From positions 2,619,001 to 2,683,000 of the forward strand of contig CAJHZI010000425.1 of assembly GCA_905160935.1 (NCBI GenBank): 64,000 nucleotides of DNA, read 5' to 3'. A program made the position numbers and the translations under genes. This stretch comes from Enchytraeus crypticus. Lineage: Eukaryota; Annelida; Clitellata; Enchytraeida; Enchytraeidae. Shown in pieces: positions 10,191 through 22,100 of this stretch. A model generated the notes under the pieces. That model saw nothing but the letters and a program-made list of their open reading frames with translations. It was not told where the DNA came from and did no database searches. Every line of letters starts with the position of its first letter. Position 1 is the stretch's first letter.

Positions 10191-13100
10191 ATGATGCCAA
10201 TAACCAATAGTCAATATTTCGGTAGTGCAAGTAGAAATGGTATAGCGAATCAGCAGTTTAGTGAGTTGTCTATGTGTGACTTAATTCTGAACGAATCGGA
10301 TGCAGAGATAGGCAAAAGATCCCAGCTTGAAATTGACGCTGCGTTAGGGAAGCATACTTGCAGATTTGCTAAGCTAGGGAAGAGATATTTCAGCATGGAA
10401 TCGAGATACTGCAATAGGATATCACTATGCCGGTCTGTTAGTAACCCGTCTAATAATCATGTTATTCCTCTGAACTCTCATAGAGATGAAACGTTGGATA
10501 AAATTTCTGAGAATAATGATGTAATTCCATCTCGGTCTGTTAGTAACTCGTTTAATAATCATGTTATTTCTCTCAACTCTCATGAAGATGAAAAGTTGGA
10601 TAGAGTTTCTGAGAATAATGATGTACTTCCATCTCGGGAAAACGGTGCCGGAGACGACAGGTATGTGCTAGTGTTTATCTTATGAATGTAACTAATATCT
10701 GTTATTGGTAAACTGTTGTCTCCTTAATCAAATAATCATCATTAAGTCTTATATTCTTCTTCTTTGAGGTAAATTTTCAGTAAATTTTTAAATATTAATT
10801 TATTGCTTTTATATTAAGTATGGTTGCCAAATCCGGTAACAAATCTGGAGGGATTTGGATTTGCCAGAACCGATTTGCAAAAGTGCCCATTTTCTTTCAT
10901 TATATGATTTTTTGTGGACTTCTTTAAATCCTTTCCCATTAAATAACGTAGTGGGTAGTAGTGGCACGTGCAAACTAGAATGTTTCTTAAAGTTAAACCA
11001 GTTGATAGTATCATATAAAGGCTTCAATTATTGTTTTTATTTTTATTAACAACGAAAACTTATATAGCTGACTAGCAGTGTCATGGCCGAAAAGTCGGTC
11101 TTTGAGACTACCTTACAGAAAGAGTTCAATAATAATAATCTAAACAAAATTTACATTTTAATTTAACTTTATATCTAAAAATGCCTACCCATGATTTAAA
11201 GTTCCACTTTAAATCATATCAATCATATAATCATCTAGCAATACTGATACATGATTTAAAGTTCCACTTTAAATCATATCAATCATATAATCATCTAGCA
11301 ATACTTCGTCCTGTTTTTACATACTATACTTAAAAAATAAACATACATATATGTATATTGTAATTCAATGTTTTCATACAATGCACAAGACATTACCACA
11401 CAGAGAGCGCCTGTGGTTTATATTAGTGTCATTGTTACACAGTCATTGTTAAACGGCATCTGAACGTGATCAGAAGGCTATGAATATCAGCTACTCTGAC
11501 AGCTAGTTAATCCCATAGATCTGTATTAGTCATTGGAGGTTTTGGTAGACAAAGTAAAACAGTCGAAGCTGCTGACTTTGGTTTGAGGTCTTTGTTAAAT
11601 GGTCCAGCTGTATTAGTTAGTAGGATTTGGTCAGACTTGGCATATATACTTCACTGGTCAGAGCTGGCTCCAAGCTAATCAAAACTTCAACTGCTCTGTT
11701 AGTGTTTAGTTAGGATTTTGATTTTGGGTAGCCAAAACTATTTTTTTATAAATCAGTTTCCACTTTTGTAGTCTTTAGCTTTTTTATTTATTTATGTAGA
11801 TAAAATAGCAATGATATATTAAAGTAGAATAGGATTATCACAAGGAGATTAAGCTCTGTGAGGTAATACAGTCAGTAGCAGCAGCTAAGAATAATAAATT
11901 CAATTAATACTATACTTGTGTGCATTAATACTATATACAATTAATACTATACATTGTGTGCATACATTGTTGTTTCTGGGACACTGAAAAATATACCAAC
12001 TGTTAATTGCACATGTTGTAAGAGGCGACAAAACTGAGGAAGACAACTGGAAACCATTTCATAAGTCATATTTTCCAAGATAGAGGCTACTTAAGGTATG
12101 GTCAAAGTATAAACTTTGTGATGAGAGTAACTTGTTGATCTATGGAGTGCTCTCTATGGATCGTGAAAGCAGACTCAGAGTAAGAATATGTATTTTGAAC
12201 CTGCCATTTGGCAGAACACTAGAGAGAGAGAGAGAGAGAGAGAAAGAGATAGCGAGAGAGGGCTACGGAATACTTTGAAACTTATGGTGACGTACAACTT
12301 CTGCCCATTTCAGTAAACATATATTTTTAGAATAGAAATGCTGTACTATTTCTGTAAAAGGATAATAATGCAGCGTTAAGATTATATCTCTGCACTTTAT
12401 ATTTCTCCTCTGATCTTCTAAAATCGCTTTTAACAGCAATTTCATTCCAATTGAGCCAGGGAATATTTGAAAGCACACCAAAGTGACAAGTGAGGACTCT
12501 AGTTGATGCTTGTGTGCTACAAAACTGTATTTGTTCTATATTTGTACTATATTCGTACTATATTTGTACTATATTTATATTGTACTATATTTGTTAACCT
12601 CAGCTTCAAATGCTTTATTGTTGGTTAATGACGTATAAGACGTTTTTGTTGTGATATGTTATGTGATGTGTTATGATAAGTGGTATGATATGATGTGATA
12701 TGTTGTAATGCGATGTGTTGTGATGTTATGTGTTATGATGTGATGTTATTAGGTGATGTGTTTTGGTGTGATATGATATATGTTATGTTTTGAAGTGATA
12801 CCTTGTAATGTGATATGTCGTGATGTGTTGTGATGTGAAGTTTATGATGTTATGTTATAACGTTATGTGTTATGGTGTGATGAGTTTTGATGTGTTATAT
12901 TTTATTATGATATATTATAATGTGATGTTCCATATTGAACTGTGAAATATTTGATATGCTTTTGCTTATTATGTGATGCGGTTTATTATGTGTTATGTGA
13001 AGTGTTATTATATGAAGTGTTAATATGTGAAGTGCTAATATGTGAAACGTAGAGCAGCAGCTGTCACATCGACGTGACATCATAATTCGAATTGTTGGAA

Positions 13101-16100
13101 AATGTGACTTATTTCTTGTATAAATACTTGTGCACCCTACTATGTAATTGCTTTGTAATTGTTATTTATTTAAAGCGTTTAAACTTGGCCCTTAGCTTTG
13201 TCTAGGAGTTACATGTATGTGATAGATTTCGTGTAGATAAGCAATTTGCACTTCTCAGCCTCTTTAGTTTTGTTTGATTTTAATTGTTAATTACAATAAG
13301 GTAAATGGTTTAGCTCTTGGTGAAAGTTGTCAAACAGACAACATTCACTCTTACATCCTTCTTGAAATCATTAATTACTGCAGTTTATAGTAAGAACTTT
13401 AGACTAAGTACCCATACAGTACAGATCTGCTTAGAAACTTTCAGCTATACACTAGTATTTGCATGTACATGTATGTATACATTCAAGTGGTGCCAAATGA
13501 TTGATTTTGTTGTCTGCAGCCTCTTAAAAAATCCTTCATAACTGTAAGTTCTAAGGAGTTATCTCATTGTGTGCATAATGTAGTATAGGGTGTCCAGATA
13601 GGTCGTGAACGATTTTGAATGCAAAAAATTATATGTTATGCACAATACAATGTGGAAAGTTTGATACTGGCAGATAGGCTGTTCAATTGTAAATAACAGG
13701 GAAAATACTGTAGGTTTGTAACTTACGTTTCAAAGTGTTGACGTCATTTGCCGTGACGTCATCAAAATGTGCGTAAACAGAAAACTGCCGCAACAGTGCA
13801 GTAAATAAACGGCGTATCACTGATTAGGCAATGGCAACATTAAACGAAGCGCAAATTAGAGCACAAGCTATTACACTATTGGAAGAAAAGTATAGTTATG
13901 GCGTTATAGCAAAAAAACTAGGTCGTAGTAAAGCGTGGATTAGCAAGTGGGCCAACCGCTACAAGCAGAATCCAAACGAAACGCTGCAGAGTCGTTATCA
14001 AGGCGGTCGAAAGTCTGTGCTGACTGCTGCCGCTCAAAAACTGATTAGGCAGTCTAAATATGTGCGTGGACAGAGTCTGCGAAAGTTAGCACGTCGATTG
14101 AAAGACAAACGCTTTGCTGGATGCAAAGAGACAATAAGACAGTATATGCGAACGACGCTGAAATGGAAATGCTTTAAACGACAAAAGGTCCCAAAGTTAA
14201 GTAGTGCTTATAAAGTCCGCCGAGTCAACTTTGCGAAGAAGTTTAAAGATATTGACTGGTCGCGTGTCATGTTCACTGATGAATCACCTTTCAAACTTTA
14301 CTACGTACCTAACAATAAGAACGATGTAGTATGGGGATCACAAGAAACTTCTGTTCCGTGCGCGCCACAGGTGAAGTTCAGCCCGTCAGTTCTGGTGTGG
14401 GGTGGTATTACAGCTCGCGGATTAACAAAACTTCATATCATCCCAAATAAAACTTCAGTTAATTCGACTTATTACATCAATGAGATACTGGAGAAAGAGG
14501 TCAAACCAGCATTCCAGCGAACAGTTGTATGTACGAATTTAACAGCTACAAAGCTGTTTCGTAATAACGGCGAAGGATTGTTTCAACAAGACGGTGCACG
14601 TGCACACACATCAAGAGCGTCAGTCGAGTGGTTGAACACAAACATTAATGGATATATCTCACCAGAGGACTGGCCACCTAATTCTCCGGATTTGTCACCG
14701 ATAGAAAATGTTTGGAGTATTATGGCGGCAACGGTTTATGCCGATCCTGAACCGCAGACATTGAACAGCTTGAAACGCCGGATTCGAAAGGCGTGGAAAT
14801 CGATACCTCTGAAAACTCTGACAAATCTAATTGGCTCGATGCATGATCGACTTGACGCTGTACTGAAGAATAAAGGAGACATTATTAAATACTAAATGAC
14901 AATTTTTATAAATTTGTTACTAGTGGATTAAAAATGGCAGTCATTCAAAATCGTTCACGATCTATCTGGACACCCTATATATTTTTCATAAACATTTCTA
15001 CGCAAAGCTGCATATATCTGTCAGCATACAATGGCATATTTACTGCAGGGTCTAGGGTCTGAGAGTTGTGGGAGGGTTCAAGGGGAGAGGGGTGGAGCAT
15101 ATTCTAATAGGTGAATTGGATGATAGATTTCCTTCCTCCCCCCATATACAATTCGAGTGAGGAAACAATTCGAGTTAGGAAACTAACGTTAACCTTAGCT
15201 CCTTTTTATATGAGGACATTTGCCATGTCTAATGAAGTTAAATTGTTCTTATATAATTTTTGTCAGTGGAATTTTATCAGCCAAAAGTGAAATAATATTT
15301 GAATTTACCAATAAGTAGTATTTATTACATTGAGAAGAAATAATCTGTATATGAAAAGTAAAACAAAATCAAATTTTTCTCAACTTAATCTTGAACAATT
15401 TCACGTATTTATTCGAAATAGTTCATGCATTTCTTTTGAGGTAAAAATTTGAGTTTGCTAATTTTTTCCTCCTCGAAATAGTTTTTCCTCCCCGAAATTG
15501 TTATCAAAATGTAATTTTACCGTTTAGTCTCGCTTGAGAAGTGTTTTCAATTGGCTGCCATATAAGCATCTTTAAAAGTACATGAATATGATAATAGTCG
15601 TCTTTTGCATAGGCCTTGGAACATCATACTCTATATTAATAGAAGAAACGGCGATAATAAATTTTACCGTTATTTAATTAGATTAAATAGATTATAATAT
15701 CTCCATATGTTATTATAATGTTATTTTTTGATCGTATGCCTACACACATAACAACGGATGCATGGTGTTTACAAAGCAAGTCCTGTTTATGAATATACAT
15801 GTACTTTGGACCTGCCACTTAACAGAACATTAGGAAGAGAATATTATAATAATACTATAATTTAATATATGTTTCCTCTTACTAGTACTAGGAAACGGAA
15901 ATTTTATACTATTATGAGTGTGCTTGTTAGCTCCTGTATATTTGAGTGTACTATGTGAATGCGGAACCAGGGGATTATAGTAGGTGCTTTAACAGTTTAT
16001 TCTGCGTCAAGGAAGTAAACGATGGGCTTGTGGTATTAGTAATGATATTATTTCGATCATTCTCTTTCAATGGATTGGCCTTTACTCCCACAGGCTAGGC

Positions 16101-19100
16101 GTCGTCAAATATTATAATAATATACTGTATAACTGTGTGTTTAGCAGTATATAGTGATTAATTTCCTTCTGGTAAGGATTTGATATTACCATTGTTATTA
16201 TTAGTATGTTCTCGTTTTGTATCCGGGACACTGAAGAATATACCAACCATAACCGCGCGCGTCGTACGAGGCGACTAAGCAAAATCTGTACATGACACGA
16301 CCTCAGAAGCCTTATTTTTCAATCAATAAACTATATAAGCTGATAACTACCTCTTCTGTAAGACGTAAACTGGAAGATATTTAAGGGTCTACTCTTTTTT
16401 TCTTGTCCTTATTAAGAAATTAGTATGGAGGTTTTTAATGTTACAATGAAACTCCACAACTTGGCTTGTTCTTAACAATCCGTTGGGAAAAAGAACCATA
16501 CGATGATATGGTCCTTTTTTCTCGTCAATTTTCGCGTGAGTTTGTTTAAATCTCATCTAGAACTACATCTGAATTTCTATGTTTATTTTACAAGTATACA
16601 TTTAAATTTATAATTCTATATCTATTTTATAAAGTCTATATTTAATTTTTATTTGTTTTTTTTAAATACGTACTAAGTTCAATCAATGAAAATAAATATG
16701 GCATGTTGTGTGAGCAGGTTTCTAAATGGTCTATGCAGAACAGCAACAACCTCACTGCCAGCCCCTGGTACGACAACCTGGTGCAACGCTACTTTCCCAA
16801 CCATGTAAGTTCTACTTTTTTATTTAGCGTATGCATTAATCCAGATAGTTGCTTTACTTGTAAGGCGACTTAGTTTAAACAGTCCACCCGGCAGGCAGGT
16901 TAGAGGGCACTCATCAACGATATATTTCATGTTTTGTGTTTTAAGTTCTACGAATGCTCTCATTGTTTTAACTGTCACTCAGTTCAGTGGAAGCTCTATG
17001 TTTGTAGCTGATAATTTGAAAATTAGGACTACCAAAAATTGCAGATGTTTTTGAAAGCCGACTAAAGCAGACGATGATCAACGCAATATAAGACCTTATC
17101 AGAAGCTGCATTTTTCGTATTGAAAATTTAGTTTTTGTGCATTAAAGGCGCGGTTTGTGACAATTCTGTACACAAGTAAGTGCCGCCGGAGCTCATACTA
17201 GTGTAATTATAAACTCTTCTGCTTTGTCATTTCATAGGAGAGGAAACTATCTGTCCTATCATGTACAATTATACGTAATTTACATGTGAATACCTGAACT
17301 GTCTACGCCAAGCAAATGAAAGAACTACGATGTGTCTAGTGCAGCCATTCATCAGCTTCATCAACATCACCAAAATTGCACTAATGCGAAATGAAAAGAA
17401 TTCAATTTAGAATCTATACTTATACAATATTAGCCTCTTACCGACAACAGTTTGTTATGTCCTCAAGGGTCGCACTGAGTTTTTTTACTTTTTTCTAAGA
17501 ATTTTGTTAAAAATCCTGCTGTTGCCCTACAGTCAAAGCAGCTCGTGTTACAATGCAGCCTTGTTATTTATCGTGCAAGAAATCTTGATCAGGTAATTTA
17601 ATTTAGGCATCTTACGTAGACCTGTAGGCTACCGGTACAATATATTGATTCTTTTATACGTTACTATGATCATCTAGTGCGTTAACGTCAAGGTCAGAAG
17701 TACCTCGTTTCTTTTTAATACGATTCGTTCACCTCAAACTACGGTTGACTGAAGAGGAAATTGAGGAAGGCACCGGAAAGATATCTCATTTCCTAACTTA
17801 TGTGAGGCTTCATGTTTCGTTATTGATGCGAAACTGATTAGCGTTTTAGTGTTTATTGATAATTTCAGTTCAGTTATACTCATTGCTGTGCTTGACTGTG
17901 AAATCTTTTAGCGGTATGAGAAATAGGAAATATCGAATTTATATTAGCTTGAATACATTAAAAATTTTAGTTAACAAATATAAGCCATATTTTGATTGCT
18001 AACACTTATCATCATACCACCAAGCTACTTGACCTTCACTGTCCATTCAGCTCTACTGTGGCATTTAGCATAGTGCTGCGCTTTAAATATACTTATTGTT
18101 ACTATCATGCTTGCATTGAGTGCACATTTAGCTGTGGAAATATATGTTGAATATATAAACCTATTTAAACAGCTATGCCTTGACGTGATGTCATTTATTT
18201 ACAACGTTGTTAATTGTGCAGACACATTCCAGATCCTTCCATACAACAGCTCGTGTGGAGCGAGTCGCCTCGCAATGTTCTACTGGTGGAGAGGTTAGAA
18301 GATTGCGAAGAGGTCAACAATCACGTGACCTGCAGCGACTGCTGCCGGGCTAGCAACAGCAACAACAGCAACGTTAGAACAGATATGAACCACAGGAAAT
18401 GCTCGAGTCCATTGGAACGGCTTCAGGATTTCATTGTCTGGCTAATTGAGGTATGAGCGTGGGGATTGTTCTCTTGATATTCTAGGCATTTGTGTTATTC
18501 TTTTATGAGATTACCGGTATTGTCCAAGTAATCGATATATAGTTTTTGAATGAATGATTTTTGAAACGACAATGACTACTACTATCTTTGAAGTAACAAT
18601 AGCGTACGTACTAATTTATATATCTAATTTCCTGTGTTGTGCTCGGGTGTGGTTGGACCACTGCAGAATAAGGCAACCGCAAAACAATCTGCTGCATTTA
18701 CGTAAGAGGCGACTAAGGCAGGAGCTGAGGATGGAACTTGGGGACCCGCCTCACCATGAAATATTTCCCCCTAGGATTAAATGGTAATTAATCCATCTAA
18801 ACGAGGAAGGCAACGGGAAGCCATACCTTTCCCGAGCTATGGGCTACATAAGGTATGGATAAGACATAGACTTTGTGAAGGGATTAACTTGTTGATCTAA
18901 AAAATGCTCTTATGGAGCGAGAAAGCAGACTTTGAGTATGAATATGTACTTTGAATCTGCCACTTGGCAGTGTATTGAAGAGAGAGAGAGAGATATCTAA
19001 TTATGTTTTGCTCTTTAAAGGGACTTTAATTTCATTAGTTCTCAGTGCCTGTCTATTGTTTTTACAACCTGATCGATTGGCTGACTGTCGTAGTCGGCTG

Positions 19101-22100
19101 CGTATCAGTCATTAACTGATAATCGGCTTGATTAATTTATCTGTATGAAAACCACAGAGCACGCAATACTATTGTCTCCTACTTCTATTTCTTGTTTGCA
19201 GTAGATTAAGGTTATGTATTAGGGCCTATGTTTGTAATAATTGTGCTGTTTGTTGTTGTAGCGTATTACATTCATTAAGCTGTATTATTCAGTCATCAAG
19301 TTATGACTGGTTGGTTGCTGTAGTGTAGTTTCAGTGTCATAGCTAAATGATTAGCTTTTAAGTCATGTAATAACAACCAGCATTCGCGATATTCTTATTA
19401 CTTTAGTGTGTGAGTCTTGAAAATATATACGACTTCCTGGCTGGAGCCAGTGGCGATGACGGTAAGGTATTCGAACGCGGATCAATAGGTGCGGGGTTCA
19501 AATCCTGGGCTCGCCCGTCACTGACATCGCTTTCGAGTGAGGAAACTGACGTTAACATTAGCTTTACCAGCTTTTTTTTAGCTTTTTCCTGATGTCGTGG
19601 GTTCGATTACCGATCGAACTGATCAGAGAGTAAAATGTCAGACATTCATTGTACTGGTAATATTCCTTGTATTAACATTCATTGTCCTGCTCTAGTAGCC
19701 TATAATAGCTTGTGGCAGTAGCCTATAATAGCTCGTGGTAGTAGCCTATAATAGCGTGCGGTAGTAGCCTATAATAGCCTGTGGTAGTAGCCTATGATAG
19801 CCTGCTGTAGTAGCCTATGATAGCCTGCTGTAGTAGCCTATGATAGCCTGCTGTAGTAGCCTATGTTAGCCTGCTGTAGTAGCCTATAATAGCCTGTGGT
19901 AGTAGCTTATGATAGCCTGCTGTAGTAGCCTATAATAGCCTGCTGTAGTAGCCTATGATAGCTTGCTGTAGCAGCCTATGATACCGCACGCAGTCTCCAT
20001 ATAGATGTACAGTGATAGAAGTTATTTTATATAGTAGATAATTGTAAATGAACCTTGAAATAGAAAGAAGTAAAGCCTTGGTTATATGTGACACAGCAGT
20101 GTTCAATGATGTGTTAGGTGTGATTCAGTCGTTGTTGTTTTATTAGAGTGATTGTTGTCCGCCATACTTGAAGCATGTTTTATACTGACAGTTAATTCTG
20201 CGTAAAAGACATCAAGTCACCGTTCACGTGACGACGCTACATCTGATAGTTATTGGTTTCAAAACAATGCATTGAACATAGTGATAATTGCAAGACAAAT
20301 TATAAAAATGTTCCTTAAATTGACACTTATATTTGCATTTACAAGCTGATGATTGCGTACGGCTGCAAAGCATTTGACCATTTCCTATCTTCTAATAGCA
20401 AAATAACATCTTGAAAACTATTATTTTGTGCATATAAAATCAACCTGCTAGGATTGACAATGCCAAACCACATTTGTTTATCCACAAACTGCGTCCGACC
20501 TTCACCTTCTAGTGTCTGTTTACTTACTTCATACTGTCTACATCGTTCAAACTTGACAATGAATCGTCACACTTTTACAACGAATTGTTTACTCAGACCA
20601 AACTATGTAATTTTATAAAACTGCTAATCTTGATCACTCTAATAATCTTTCCATTGTACCAATGTATGCCTAATCTGATATATCTTGTTTTAATGTTAAT
20701 GAATTTAAGAAGAGTTATGTATATTTAAATTTATTTAAATTTGGTCTTTATTAGGATACAAGGAAAGATGATGATGATGATGATGATTTAAATTTAGTCC
20801 TTAACAACATAGTTGAACAGTTTGCCATAGTGATTTTTTCGTCATTTCGCCTCTTAGGGGTTTCGAGAGTCTCCAGGACTTAGGAGACTCCTGGGGGAGT
20901 ATTTTATTTTTGGTGAGAGAGAAATTTTTTTCCTGTACAAAATTTTTATGTTGAGGTATAAAAGTGCGACAAGACTGGAGTTACATATCTTCACGACTTT
21001 CTGAACCAGTAAAATTAAGTTACGAAGAAATCAGTGCGGTCATGTTTTCTGAATCTGACATCTGATCTATGCCTGAGATATAAAATAATTGGCCGGAGCC
21101 AGTGGCGATGTCGGTAAGATACTTGATCGCGGATCAGTATGTGCGGAATTCAAATCCTGGGCTCGCCCGTCACTGACATTGCTTTCGAGAGAGGAAACTG
21201 ACGTTAACATTACCTTTTTTAAGCATTACTTCTTATTTCTTGATCGGGAAAATATTGATCGCCGAATGGTTTAGAAAGAAGATGGTATGAAAGGTTGGGA
21301 ACCACGCCACTCATGACTGGACCGTACAGTCATTATGAGATAGAAGTCTTCTAATAAGCTTAACATACATCGATCGGTTACTCTTCTTGAACTGTGATTG
21401 GTCGACTGCGTGTTTGAAAATAGGGACAATTCGATGATATAAGGCAGATCTAGTATGTTTATTGTCAAGCTCAGACGCTTAAGGCTTCTTCACGAGATCA
21501 TTCAGTCTGAGTCCAGAGTTTAATTTATTGGAAAATGCTATTTGGGTAGAAATGTACTGCTATGATTGGCTTTGTTTTAATTCTAGCTGTTTTTGTATTT
21601 TCCTTACCCATTTTCTAGTCTGTTCTATTATCCGGCTATTATTGTATCATTTCTCTTGTTAGGTCTACCGCTTTTTTTGTGTTCAATATTTTACTCTTTG
21701 GGTCAAACTTTACCTTTTTCTAATTAGGCTATAAATTATTAATTTCATTTTTATCTCTCTCTCTAGTTTCAACAGTCTAGTTCTTTACTTCTGTGTTCGA
21801 TACATCGTTTGGTGAGGATTGATTCGTCTGTCGTAACTGGTGTAATTTTTACTTAGGTTCATACACAATGTCTGTGCGTGCGGAGATGTATAGGAACTAG
21901 AGTACTAGAGTTTCATTAGAACGCATTTAGTGCAACTGATGACGTCAAACAGCTTAAAAATATATGAAAATTCTAATTTCTAAAGTCTGGATAGCATCGG
22001 TATTTCATTTTATATGCAACCGTATTATGAAGCCGAAGCCAAGTTTAACGTCAGTTTCGTGCCTGTCAATGACTGAGAGTGCACTGCATTTGAACTCTGC

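Larger units (their letters stand above)
10661..13585 (+). other. Intron 1 of the NAD kinase-like gene, left part
   Basis: Non-coding. It contains a 60-bp tandem duplication (11,190-11,305), a dispersed repeat D copy (about 11,985-12,245, with a (GA)n tail), a TGATGTGTTATG-type minisatellite (about 12,640-13,045) and otherwise unremarkable AT-rich sequence. The small open frames have no family support. Confidence 0.6.

Noticed and set aside
12895-13083. His/Ile-rich open frame on the minus strand
   Set aside because: It is a translation of the TGATGTGTTATG minisatellite.
19693-19985. Possible CRISPR-like array (regular 23-bp repeats)
   Set aside because: There are no unique spacers; the units are directly adjacent, so it is a minisatellite in a eukaryotic intron.
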